From Snodgrassella sp. (GTDB taxonomy: Bacteria; Pseudomonadota; Gammaproteobacteria; Burkholderiales; Neisseriaceae), in contig JAGGIK010000007.1 in assembly GCA_024103515.1 (NCBI GenBank), positions 1 through 64,000 of the forward strand: a stretch of 64,000 nt of DNA, given 5' to 3'. The translations under genes and the position numbers were made by a program. Position 1 is the stretch's first letter, and each line of letters begins with the position of its first letter. Positions 50,243-59,502 of this stretch are shown one piece after another. Under the pieces are notes generated by a model, which made no database searches, was not told where the DNA came from, and saw only the letters and a list, made by a program, of their open reading frames with translations.

Positions 50243-52810
50243 ATGAACAATAGCAATGTTATCGCCCAGCTAGCACAATCGTTACACCAACAAAAACAGC
50301 AGGCGGCACAAGCCTATCAGCAACAACGTCTGCCTTACACCTATTTCCAGCTACATGATGAAGCAATTACTCAGACATTGTCTTTGTTATGGCAAGAATT
50401 TTTCTTGGAGCAGCCATTATGTCTGCTGGCCATTGGCGGATTTGGTCGAGGTGAAATGTATCCATTTTCAGATATGGATATTGTTATAATCTGTGCAGAA
50501 GAAATTGACAACTCTTTAGAAGAGAAAATAGGTTTATTTATACAAACCTTATGGGATTTTCATCTACAACCAGCACCCAAAGTTGGAACTATTGCCCAAC
50601 TGTGCGACAGCGCTCGTACTGATCTGACCAGTGACTCAGCCTTTCTGGAAAGTCGCTATATTTGCGGACAATCAGAGCTAGCAGCAAACTTTATTGCTCA
50701 GCTAAATTTACAGCGTGATGTCGCCGCTTTTATTGAAGGAAAAATTTTAGAACAACAACAGCGCTATACCAAAACTTCTGGAGAAGCGGCCTTACTTGAA
50801 GCCAATGTTAAAACCGCTCCGGGTGGATTACGGGATATCCATACTTTGCTATGGCTAGCTAAGGTACAAGGATTGCCGCCAAGACTTCAATTATTAATGA
50901 AACAAGGGATTTTAACCCGTACTGAAGTGCAGTTATTACTGGATTGTCAGGTAACACTGGCCAAAATACGCATTGACTTACATTTGGCAGCAAATCGAGC
51001 AGAAGACCGACTCATCTTTGATCTGCAAAACCAAGTGGCATTAAATATGGGTTATAGCGAGGAACCAGCCTCTCCAGCCAGTGAAAAACTGATGCGGGAT
51101 TTTTATCGTGCAACCAAGGGAGTAAAGCAACTTAATGGAATATTCTTGCCCATGTTGCGCGATCGTGTCTACGCTACATTACCTCGAGTGATCGTCGAAC
51201 TGGATAATAATTATCATCAAGTGGGAAATTTACTGGCCTGTAAGGATGACCAATTATTCTGGCGTGACCCGAGTCATATTTTTACCATTTTGCACGTTGC
51301 ACAGTCACATAACGATGTAATCGGTCTTTATCCACAAACTTTGCGCGCCTGGTGGTCAGCAGTGCATGAACTGGTTAACGAAGATTTTTACCAAAATCCG
51401 GCTCACCGTAAAAGCTTCCTCCTTTTTTTCAAACATGGAGAAGGCCTAACGCACTTACTGCGGTTTATGAATCTCTACGGTGTTTTGGGTTGTTATTTGC
51501 CTGCATGGAATAAGATAGTCGGTCTATTGCAAAATGATTTATTCCATATTTATCCAGTTGATGACCATATTCTAATGGTTGTCCGCAACATGCGCCGTTT
51601 GGTACTTGATTTGCATAGTCACGAATTACCTTTTGCTTCAACTTTAATGCACGATTTTCAGAAGAAACATATTTTATATCTAGCTGCATTGTTCCATGAT
51701 ATTGCAAAAGGACGTGGAGGAGATCATGCTAAAAAGGGCGTGACGGATGCACTACGTTTTGCTGAAGATCATTTTCTCAATGAAGAAGACACTGAATTGC
51801 TGACCTGGCTAGTTGAAGATCATTTATTGATGTCAATGACCGCGCAGAAAGAGGATATCAATGATCCGGCCGTGGTTAATCGATTTGCTGAACGCGTAAA
51901 AACCAGAGAACGTCTAACTGCCCTATTTTTACTTACTACAGCAGATATACGCGGCACAAACCCCAAAATATGGAGTTCATGGAAAGCCAGTTTACTGGAA
52001 AATTTATATAAAGCAACCATTTATCACTTAAATGGACTACAAACCGATCCAGACAGTATCATCACCGATCGCCAACAACTGGCTCTACAGGCACTAAATA
52101 ACTGTAATGTTGAGGCTGGCAAACAACGAAAACTATGGCATATGCTGGGTCAGGCCTATTTCGTTCGACATGAATGGAAAGATATTCTTTGGCATATTTC
52201 CAAACTGATTAATTATGAAGAGCAAGCACAGGCACATAGCCAGCTGCTACCGGCTACTGATACCCTTAAAGTCATGGTATACATGCCTAATCGCCCAAAA
52301 CTCTTTGCTGAACTGGCCTCTATTTTCAGTCATAACGGCATGAATATTCTGGCAGCACGAGCTTATATCACCGAACATAATTTTATTCTTGATACTTTTA
52401 TTCTGCAGTTTCCGGATAATTGTTCTAAGCACGATTACTTGTCTATTCAAGGAAAAATAGATCTAGCGCTTAACCAATTCGTTAATGGCCAACTTTGTCC
52501 TTTCAGTCAACATACGGTTATACTGAGCCGACGTAGTCGCTACATGCCTCTAGCCCCGCGCATAGATATTTACGAGGAAGAAACATCTGGCTGGTATAGT
52601 CTGGATATCATTACCGCTAACCGACGCTTTTTGCTGGCCAATATTGCCGCTGTTTTATCAGATCTAAACATCAGCATCCGTTTTGCCAAAATCGCCACGC
52701 TTGATGAGCGAGCGGAGGACAGCTTTCTGGTATATGCCCCCCAGCTTGTAGATACCCATCAACAGTTAAAACTGAAAAATGCATTGTTAGACCAGATCAT
52801 TCTTCAATAA
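50243..52810 (+). CDS. glnD: Bifunctional PII uridylyltransferase/uridylyl-removing enzyme
   Basis: GlnD senses glutamine and adds or removes UMP on the PII protein, setting the nitrogen response. The 855-residue protein has the nucleotidyltransferase motif GGFGRGEMYPFSDMDI (about 64-80), a helical bundle, the HD domain (HDIAKGRGGDH about 486) for UMP removal, and two C-terminal ACT domains (about 675-750 and 783-855) that bind glutamine. Length is near the usual 850-900. It is in an operon with cca and nnrD (gaps of 9 and 32 bases), an arrangement not found in enterics. glnB/glnK are not in this window. Confidence 0.96.
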   Translation: MNNSNVIAQLAQSLHQQKQQAAQAYQQQRLPYTYFQLHDEAITQTLSLLWQEFFLEQPLCLLAIGGFGRGEMYPFSDMDIVIICAEEIDNSLEEKIGLFIQTLWDFHLQPAPKVGTIAQLCDSARTDLTSDSAFLESRYICGQSELAANFIAQLNLQRDVAAFIEGKILEQQQRYTKTSGEAALLEANVKTAPGGLRDIHTLLWLAKVQGLPPRLQLLMKQGILTRTEVQLLLDCQVTLAKIRIDLHLAANRAEDRLIFDLQNQVALNMGYSEEPASPASEKLMRDFYRATKGVKQLNGIFLPMLRDRVYATLPRVIVELDNNYHQVGNLLACKDDQLFWRDPSHIFTILHVAQSHNDVIGLYPQTLRAWWSAVHELVNEDFYQNPAHRKSFLLFFKHGEGLTHLLRFMNLYGVLGCYLPAWNKIVGLLQNDLFHIYPVDDHILMVVRNMRRLVLDLHSHELPFASTLMHDFQKKHILYLAALFHDIAKGRGGDHAKKGVTDALRFAEDHFLNEEDTELLTWLVEDHLLMSMTAQKEDINDPAVVNRFAERVKTRERLTALFLLTTADIRGTNPKIWSSWKASLLENLYKATIYHLNGLQTDPDSIITDRQQLALQALNNCNVEAGKQRKLWHMLGQAYFVRHEWKDILWHISKLINYEEQAQAHSQLLPATDTLKVMVYMPNRPKLFAELASIFSHNGMNILAARAYITEHNFILDTFILQFPDNCSKHDYLSIQGKIDLALNQFVNGQLCPFSQHTVILSRRSRYMPLAPRIDIYEEETSGWYSLDIITANRRFLLANIAAVLSDLNISIRFAKIATLDERAEDSFLVYAPQLVDTHQQLKLKNALLDQIILQ

Positions 52811-52842
52811 CATACACCATAAAAAATGCGTATAGGTCAAAG

Positions 52843-53724
52843 ATGAACAGTTTCTCCATAGATAGCGAACTTTTAAATCAATGGCAAAGACATGCAAAAA
52901 TATCTTTTCCAGCATTATGTCAATCACGCTTAGCAGATAGCCATAAAGGTACTTATGGAACCGTAGGTATTTTAGGCGGACAACAAGGTATGTCAGGAGC
53001 AGTGATTCTAGCTGGCAGTTCGGCACTTAAAAGTGGTTGTGGAAAAGTATGGCTTGGTTTTAATCAGTCAACATTGCCAATAGCTGTTGTACCATTCCAA
53101 CCTGAACTTATGCTCAGTACAGCTACACATCTGCTTGAACGCAATGATATTACAGTATGGGTGACAGGCTGTGGTTTAGGTACTGATATCTCCGCCCAAA
53201 AACTATTAAAAGAAAGTCTACAAAAGCTTTCTAGCCCAATGTTGCTAGATGCAGATGCGCTTAATATTCTAGCGCGTAATCCAGACATAATATCATCCCA
53301 TCAGCAATCAGAATGTCTCGTGCTTACCCCCCACCCTGGTGAAGCAGGCCGTTTACTGCAATGTAGTATTAAAGAAATCCAAAGTAACCGACATCAGGCT
53401 GTTGGCCGTTTGGCAGAACAATTTGCTGCATGGGTTGTTCTAAAAGGTCATCACACTCTTGTTGCATCACCAAGCGGACAAATACGTCAGAATCTGAGCG
53501 GAAATCCAGGACTAGCTACAGCAGGGTCTGGCGATGTCCTTTCCGGGATAATTGGCAGCCTACTTGCACAGCATATTCCGCCGGAACAGGCAATATGCGG
53601 AGGGGTTTGGTTACACGGCATTGCTGCAGAAATTCTGACTCAGAACCAAATTGGCCCAATTGGATTATGTGCTAATGAAATTATCTCAGCGGTACGATGG
53701 TTAAGAAATCATCTGACTGACTAA
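52843..53724 (+). CDS. nnrD: ADP-dependent NAD(P)H-hydrate dehydratase
   Basis: NnrD converts damaged (S)-NAD(P)H hydrate back to NAD(P)H using ADP or ATP, a metabolite-repair step. The 293-residue protein is the ribokinase-fold C-terminal YjeF domain alone. It has GTYGTVGILGGQQGMSGA at the start, LTPHPGEAGRLL, AWVVLKGHHTLV and the catalytic GNPGLATAGSGDVLSGI. The epimerase domain NnrE, fused to it in E. coli, is absent here and must be encoded elsewhere if present. It is the third gene of the cca-glnD operon. Confidence 0.93.
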   Translation: MNSFSIDSELLNQWQRHAKISFPALCQSRLADSHKGTYGTVGILGGQQGMSGAVILAGSSALKSGCGKVWLGFNQSTLPIAVVPFQPELMLSTATHLLERNDITVWVTGCGLGTDISAQKLLKESLQKLSSPMLLDADALNILARNPDIISSHQQSECLVLTPHPGEAGRLLQCSIKEIQSNRHQAVGRLAEQFAAWVVLKGHHTLVASPSGQIRQNLSGNPGLATAGSGDVLSGIIGSLLAQHIPPEQAICGGVWLHGIAAEILTQNQIGPIGLCANEIISAVRWLRNHLTD

Positions 53725-53782
53725 CAACAAATCAGGCTCATTTGGTTCAGAGTTGAGTATAGGCTCTTTATTGCTGCTATTT

Positions 53783-54475
53783 CTATGCCAAAGCCATATT
53801 TACTGCTGCTTTAGCATGAATTTCTGTGGTATCAAATATCGGTACATCACTATCGGTCGATGATATCAGTAACATGATTTCGGTGCATCCAAGAATAATG
53901 GCCTCAGCCCCTTGTTCTACTAGCTTCCGAATAATATCTCGATAAAGTTGTTTTGACTCTTCTTTGATAGTCCCCACTACCAATTCCTGATAAATTATTC
54001 GATGTATGATCTGGCAGTCTCCATCATCTGGGATCAATACTTCAAGACCGAATTTTTTGGTTAACCGACTTTTGTAAAATTGCTGCTTCATCGTAAATTG
54101 AGTTCCAAGCAAGCCTACCTTGTTAAAATTTTTGCTGGCTATTTCTTTACCCGTGGCATCAGCGATATGTAGCAGCGGAATTCGGACTCTAGCTTGTATT
54201 TCTTCAGCCATGCGATGCATGGTGTTGGTGCAGATAACCAAAAAATCAGCGCCACCCCGCTCCAGATTTTGTGCGGCTTGACACATTTTTTCGGTTAGCT
54301 CTGTCCAATTACCTTCATGTTGTAATGCTTCTATTTCAGCAAAATCCATTGACCACATCAGACTTTTAGCAGAATGGGTACTACCCAATTGCTGCCGCAC
54401 CTCTTCATTGATCAGACGGTAATATTCTGCCGAACTTTCCCAACTCATCCCACCAATTAAACCAATTGTTTTCAT
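53783..54475 (-). CDS. Aspartate/glutamate racemase family protein
   Basis: This is a 230-residue cytoplasmic PLP-independent racemase of the Asp/Glu superfamily, close to YgeA. The start MKTIGLIGGMSWESSAEYY is the family signature. The two catalytic cysteines are in FLVICTNTMHR (about 81) and IILGCTEIMLLI (about 195). YgeA-type enzymes racemise several amino acids (homoserine, Asp, Glu, others), so the substrate is uncertain. D-amino acids could feed peptidoglycan. The gene is convergent with nnrD and stands alone. Confidence 0.9.
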   Translation of the reverse strand: MKTIGLIGGMSWESSAEYYRLINEEVRQQLGSTHSAKSLMWSMDFAEIEALQHEGNWTELTEKMCQAAQNLERGGADFLVICTNTMHRMAEEIQARVRIPLLHIADATGKEIASKNFNKVGLLGTQFTMKQQFYKSRLTKKFGLEVLIPDDGDCQIIHRIIYQELVVGTIKEESKQLYRDIIRKLVEQGAEAIILGCTEIMLLISSTDSDVPIFDTTEIHAKAAVNMALA

Positions 54476-55174
54476 CGCTATTATTCCAAATAAATTTTAG
54501 AAAACACTTATCTTTAGTTAAAGCTAACGTTTTTACTAATAGTAGTCGGATAATTCTATGGTATATTCTCAGTGCAATCAATAAAAAATAATTACACAAA
54601 AATTTTATTATCAACCTAATTCATCATTGAATTACAAGCTTTTTTCCTGACACTAGTCATCAACTAAAGATATCTGGATTCTGAACACCTGAAACATTGG
54701 CATTTATATTTGTGGTTTCTTGTTATTTTTATCTTAATTAATCCTCTGGCTACTTTCTTGATTTCAATAACAATAGCACAAAATTTTGATTTTCAAATAA
54801 CATTAACAATCATGGCTTCTTTCTTTATTTAATGCCTGCTACAATAACTGCTATATTCTATATGACATTGCATGCCGAATTAAACCATACTGTATTGGTA
54901 ATCTTAACCATTTTTTTGCAACATTAGTTTATTTTATCTATCAGCATATCCTTACTTATTTTCTGTATGCATCAGCTGCTATGGCAGACTTGCTCATTTC
55001 ATTTTTTATTATTGGTACAATTATTTATAATCAAGTATGTACTTTTATTTTAAAAACCATTAATCGAGATTCGGTCTGTTAAAATATAGTTTTAATGTCA
55101 AGCCTTTATTAGCCATAATTTAGCATCGATTGCAAACCAACCTTACACTAACTAACCTATTCAGATACATATAT
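54476..55174. other. Intergenic stretch with possible decayed membrane gene
   Basis: About 700 bases without an intact gene. On the plus strand around 54690-55080 hydrophobic pieces fall in different frames and are interrupted by stops (LWFLVIFILINPLATFL; MPATITAIFYMTLHAELNHT; HILTYFLYASAAMADLLISF). This suggests a broken transporter-like gene. No family can be named. Confidence 0.3.
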
Positions 55175-55852
55175 TTAATTATTAGAATATAAATTATTTA
55201 TCTCCTCTATAATCTCCAAAATTTGTCCTGCATAATCAATAGTATAATTAACTGGCCACGTCTGAGGCTGATCTGTTTGAGCAATATAACCCCAATTTGC
55301 CAGTACAGTTGTCATTCCCGCATTGTTACCAGCTTGCATATCGCGTTCAGCGTCACCAATATACAGACAATCAGTAGCGGATACACCAATCTGATCACAG
55401 GCAAAAAGCATCGGAATAGTGCTGGGTTTTGGTGCTGAAGTAGTATCGCCACTGACCACCACGTCCGGTTCAACCTTAAACCCCAGTTGAGGTACCAGTC
55501 GATCAGTAAACCGATGAGGCTTATTGGTAATAATGCCCCACTTTATCTGCCTTTCACTCAAAGATAGCAATAATTCATTGATGCCTGTAAATAAGACTGT
55601 TTGCTCAGTAAAACATAATTCATATTCATCCAGAAATTCCTGTCGCAAAACGGCGTGCTCTGGTGCATTTTTGCTGATACCAGTGCCTAATTCAATTAAG
55701 CCTGAAGCTCCATGGCTTGCTAATGGACGTATAGCTTCCATTGGTTGCATAGACAATCCATGTTTTTGTAGTAGTCTATTTAGAGCAGCTCCAAGATCCA
55801 GTGCCGTATCGGCCAATGTACCATCCAAATCAAATAAAACAGCTTTAATCAT
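55175..55852 (-). CDS. gph: Phosphoglycolate phosphatase (HAD superfamily)
   Basis: Gph dephosphorylates 2-phosphoglycolate, formed by DNA repair of 3'-phosphoglycolate ends. The 225-residue protein has HAD motif I FDLDGTLADT (8-17), motif II in GIITNKPH (about 111), the motif III Lys in SAPKPSTIPM and motif IV YIGDAERDMQAG. The helical cap is between motifs I and II. The assignment to gph rather than another small HAD phosphatase rests on the DLDGTLADTALDLGAALN start and the TNKPHRFT segment. It is monocistronic. Confidence 0.88.
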   Translation of the reverse strand: MIKAVLFDLDGTLADTALDLGAALNRLLQKHGLSMQPMEAIRPLASHGASGLIELGTGISKNAPEHAVLRQEFLDEYELCFTEQTVLFTGINELLLSLSERQIKWGIITNKPHRFTDRLVPQLGFKVEPDVVVSGDTTSAPKPSTIPMLFACDQIGVSATDCLYIGDAERDMQAGNNAGMTTVLANWGYIAQTDQPQTWPVNYTIDYAGQILEIIEEINNLYSNN

Positions 55853-56450
55853 ATTTCTTTCCCCATATAATATTCGCTCAAAACGAATATTGACATCGAA
55901 AACTCACTGCATTTCAGTTGCCTAATTTTGATACAACACGTTTCTTAGCCACTTTTAAATAGTCTTTATTCAAGCATTCTGCTACTTTTCAGTTTAATAT
56001 TATCATCTATCAGATCTAAATGGCTAAAAAATAATATTTACTGGCCTAGGTAAATCATTACATGGTTAATACCATCCCAAAAAATTTTTATTCGTTTAAG
56101 CTCACAACTAATATATATCCCTACGAAAATAACTTAAATTCTTTCATTCATTTTTTAATTGAATCATCTACATCATTAATATTAATTTAATCTTAGCAAA
56201 CCAAGTGGATAACCTGATTGGTTCACTTTTCAGACATATTTAATTCATGCGCCTCTTATCATGTTATGGTTAATTCATCTGGCCGATTTTTGGAGACCGG
56301 CATCTGCGCCTTTGGCTTTTTCTAACTAATTCATTAAAATTAAATACCAGCATTTTAATTTCTACTTCAAAAGTATAAATACAATCCTACTATCCATTGC
56401 GCGATTAAATTAAATTTATTATTTTCATAACCAAAACTTCTCGTTTAAAG
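55853..56450. other. Gene-less stretch between czcD-like gene and gph
   Basis: Mostly AT-rich. Around 56282-56325 there is a GC-richer patch, GGCCG..CCGGC followed by GCC-ttt-GGC and TTTTT. On the plus strand it could be a small terminator or a short structured RNA, but no convincing promoter is seen. Confidence 0.35.
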
Positions 56451-57407
56451 TCAATGAAAATGTTTATAGTGTTTCGGCAAACAACACAATAAATTTTCGC
56501 CATGTTTATGTTCACTGCTTTCTGTTTGTACCGTAACATGGTGAATATTATGCGCCAGCAGCTTTTCAGTCAGCTTATTCACCAGCTGTTCAGCCTGGGA
56601 GACGGTTAAAGTACCTTCAACCACAATATGACACGACAATGCATTTAGATTACTGGTAATAGTCCATGCATGTAAATCATGAACAGCAAAAATGCCAGGT
56701 ATAGTCAGAATAACCTGACTTAGATGCTCTATCTCCATCTCTTCTGGGGTACCTTCCATTAAAATACGCATGCTGGTCTTTAAAATACCATAGCCACTGA
56801 ATGCAATCAGTATAGCAACCAGGATGCTGGCAGCAGGGTCAGCCCATTTCCAGCCAAAAAACATCATAAGAATTGCCGCCACGATTGCGCCGACAGAACC
56901 CAACAGATCACCTATAACATGGAGGAACGCCCCTCGCATATTGATATTAGCTTTGGTTTCTGTGCTGCGGTATATATACCATGCCACAAGCACATTTACC
57001 AATAAACCAATTGCACTGATGGTTAGCATTCCTCCAGTAGCTATTTGTGGTGGATACATGAAGCGTCCGATGGCCTCATAAATAATGAACAAAGCGATGA
57101 TTACCAGTGCCAAACCGTTAATAGCTGCTGCAAGAATTTCAAAACGCCGGTAACCATAAGTTTGCCAGCGGTCAACCGGCCTATCACTCAAATGGAAAGC
57201 CATTAGAGACAATAATAATGCCAGAGCATCTGAAAACATATGGCCAGCGTCTGAAAGTAAAGCCAAGCTATGAGTCAACCACCCTCCAACTAGCTCAACC
57301 AACATATACACAGCTATAATAGCCAGCGAAACTTTTAATGTTTTTTTATCGTTGCTATGTGTACCGCTATGATGATGAGAAACAGCTTTATGGTGATGAT
57401 TATGCAT
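56451..57407 (-). CDS. Cation diffusion facilitator, ZitB/CzcD-type zinc exporter
   Basis: This is a 318-residue inner-membrane antiporter that exports Zn2+ (possibly Cd/Co). The N terminus is His-rich (HNHHHK..HHHSGTHS). Six transmembrane helices follow, with paired metal sites: Asp in ALLSDAGHMFSDALAL (helix 2) and His-Asp in LHVIGDLLGSVGAIV (helix 5). The cytoplasmic C-terminal domain has FAVHDLHAWTITSN and ends in more His/Cys residues (HKHGENLLCC). The frame continues to 57422. ATG 57407 with GGGG nine bases upstream is preferred. The promoter carries a MerR-type operator. The metal is inferred from the family. Confidence 0.9.
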   Translation of the reverse strand: MHNHHHKAVSHHHSGTHSNDKKTLKVSLAIIAVYMLVELVGGWLTHSLALLSDAGHMFSDALALLLSLMAFHLSDRPVDRWQTYGYRRFEILAAAINGLALVIIALFIIYEAIGRFMYPPQIATGGMLTISAIGLLVNVLVAWYIYRSTETKANINMRGAFLHVIGDLLGSVGAIVAAILMMFFGWKWADPAASILVAILIAFSGYGILKTSMRILMEGTPEEMEIEHLSQVILTIPGIFAVHDLHAWTITSNLNALSCHIVVEGTLTVSQAEQLVNKLTEKLLAHNIHHVTVQTESSEHKHGENLLCCLPKHYKHFH

Positions 57408-57447
57408 GATTAAATACCCCATATTATAAAATATTCATCTTCAACTA

Positions 57448-57478
57448 AGATTAAACCTTTACCCATCGTAAAGGTCAA
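57448..57478 (-). promoter_or_regulatory. MerR-family metal-responsive promoter of the exporter gene
   Basis: On the minus strand: -35 TTGACC (57473-57478), an over-long 19-base spacer (57454-57472), -10 TAATCT (57448-57453). The spacer is largely filled by a perfect inverted repeat, ACCTTTAC/GTAAAGGT (57455-57462 and 57468-57475, five-base centre). This is the geometry of MerR-type regulators such as ZntR, CadR or CueR, which twist a 19-20-base spacer into an active promoter. No merR-like gene is in the window. Confidence 0.7.
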
Positions 57479-57996
57479 ATTATTCTGTTGATTGTCAAAA
57501 TCTTTGTGCTCATCAACAAATGTTCAGCCTCAATACAATTAGCCTAATCCTTTCTTTACTACAATTCCGTATGTTATAATTTATTTACAATTAGGTTGTA
57601 ATGGCTGTAACAGCTTGATATGTAGATTTATAATATTACATTTATTTACATCTAAAAGTGAATACTGTATAAAGCAATACAGTGGCCATGAAAAAAAATG
57701 GATTGATTGAATGCAATCATCTGAGCTCAACACACTTTAATTAAAGTACGACGATTTGTCATCAAACTGAAATATTACAACCGAATTTAAATATATGATG
57801 CATGGCATAGTTTATACAAGATAAATTCTTCTGAATGAGGTTATTTCGAACATTCAATGGCCTTTAATTACTGCTTTAATTATTAATTTTTACAAGGTTC
57901 TTAAAACATATTCATTCTGACAAAATATTTCCCGTTGAATTTATGATTACCAGTATCTGGTATCGTTTAACAGACATAATTTTATAGATCCGGTTC
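57479..57996. other. Divergent promoter region, exporter/patA
   Basis: No gene. An inverted repeat ACTGTAT/ATACAGT (57664-57670 and 57677-57683) lies in the region upstream of patA; its meaning is unknown. Confidence 0.35.
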
Positions 57997-59502
57997 ATGT
58001 TTAGTTTTATCTCTTTGGAATTTTGCTTATTTTTTATTGCCTTTTTCTGCCTATACTGGTTATTGGCGGCCAGACCCAAAATTCAAAATTTTTTGCTGCT
58101 TTGCGGCAGCTACTTTGTAGTATTTAAAGCCGGCAACTTGCTGGCATTGTTAGTGCTCATTATTTACACCGTTTTGATCTACTTTATTTCTGTTCGTATC
58201 AGCACCAGCCATCGTATTAAACGCTGGTTAATGATGGGTGTCGCACTGACATTGTTAAATCTAGCATTCTGGAAATATTTTGATTTTTTCCGAATAAGTG
58301 TGACTAATAATTTAGAGAATACCGTCATTGATATAAATTATTTATTCAGCATTATCTTGCCTTTAGGTATTTCCTATTATTCTTTTCAATCAATAAGCTA
58401 TCTATCCACCCTATACCAAACACGTAAACAAACCAATTTAACCGGTAAGCATTTCACCCTTCCCGGTTTGGCTCTTCATCTGAGTTTTTTCCCAACCATC
58501 ACCGCCGGTCCAATTGCTCGCGCTTATGCTGCTCGCGATCTGAAGGATATTTATAATGAGCCAACTGGTATGCTCAATCAGATTCATACTAAAGATCGGC
58601 GGCGTATTTTGGCGCCCACATTAGCTTTAATTCTAATTGTCCTTGCTTTGATAAAAACATGGTGGTTTTCCGGCTGGATCTCAGAAAATTGGGTAGATCC
58701 TGTTTTTGCCAATCCGGCTCAGTATCACAGTCTAGAAATTCTAGCTGCAATTTACGGCTATACTGTGCAGCTCTTTCTCAACTTTTCCGGTTACAGTGAC
58801 TTGATGGTAGCATTAGGTCTACTTCTTGGTTTCCGGATTCCGATTAACTTTCGTGCACCGTTACTAGCACATAATATTCGGGAATTCTGGGCACGCTGGC
58901 ACATTAGTCTGTCTACTTGGATCAGGGATTACATCTATATTCCTCTTGGTGGAAACAGAAAAGGCTTTATCCGTACTCAGATCAATTTGCTTGTCGCCAT
59001 GGTGCTTTCCGGTTTATGGCATGGCAATGGCTGGCATTTTCTCATCTGGGGAGCTTTGCATGGAGCTGGACTGACTATACTTAATGTTACTGACCGTATC
59101 GTGATGGTACTGCGACGCTGTAATGAAAAAGAGGTTCGAAACAGCCTGCAAAAATCAGGCCGGCTGGGAAAATTCATGGGTGTTTTCACAACAATACATT
59201 TTGTTTGCTTTTGCTTTGTTTTTTTCCGCGCACCCACTGTAAATGATGCTCTGACCATTTTCCATGCTCTATTCTATAATCATGTCAATATTCCTCTTAC
59301 GAGCAATCCATTCTATTTCTTAGGTATTTTATTGCTGGCATGGCTAATCTATCCCAAATTAGTCAAACTGTTTAATTACTTTTATAACCACGCCGAAACA
59401 TTACCACGTTATTGTTATATTCTTCCCCTTTTATTGTTACTAATTATCGCAATTATCTGCGCTCCTGCCGGCATTCCGGGGTTTATATATGCAAACTTCT
59501 AA
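57997..59502 (+). CDS. patA: MBOAT acyltransferase PatA (peptidoglycan O-acetylation)
   Basis: This 501-residue polytopic membrane protein is predicted to carry acetyl groups from the cytoplasm across the inner membrane for O-acetylation of MurNAc. The MBOAT signature is complete: NFSGYSDLMVALGLLLGF (about 262-279), EFWARWHISLSTWIRDYIYI and SGLWHGNGWHFLIWGALHG, with the invariant histidines at about 342 and 355. AlgI (alginate) and DltB belong to the same family. The following patB-like and ape1-like genes point to peptidoglycan as the target, as in Neisseria. patB overlaps its end by 14 bases. Confidence 0.9.
   Translation: MFSFISLEFCLFFIAFFCLYWLLAARPKIQNFLLLCGSYFVVFKAGNLLALLVLIIYTVLIYFISVRISTSHRIKRWLMMGVALTLLNLAFWKYFDFFRISVTNNLENTVIDINYLFSIILPLGISYYSFQSISYLSTLYQTRKQTNLTGKHFTLPGLALHLSFFPTITAGPIARAYAARDLKDIYNEPTGMLNQIHTKDRRRILAPTLALILIVLALIKTWWFSGWISENWVDPVFANPAQYHSLEILAAIYGYTVQLFLNFSGYSDLMVALGLLLGFRIPINFRAPLLAHNIREFWARWHISLSTWIRDYIYIPLGGNRKGFIRTQINLLVAMVLSGLWHGNGWHFLIWGALHGAGLTILNVTDRIVMVLRRCNEKEVRNSLQKSGRLGKFMGVFTTIHFVCFCFVFFRAPTVNDALTIFHALFYNHVNIPLTSNPFYFLGILLLAWLIYPKLVKLFNYFYNHAETLPRYCYILPLLLLLIIAIICAPAGIPGFIYANF

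Noticed and set aside
56282..56325. GC-richer hairpin patch as a second small RNA
   Set aside because: The T-run is acceptable but the stems are 3-4 base pairs and no promoter with reasonable -10/-35 could be found upstream.
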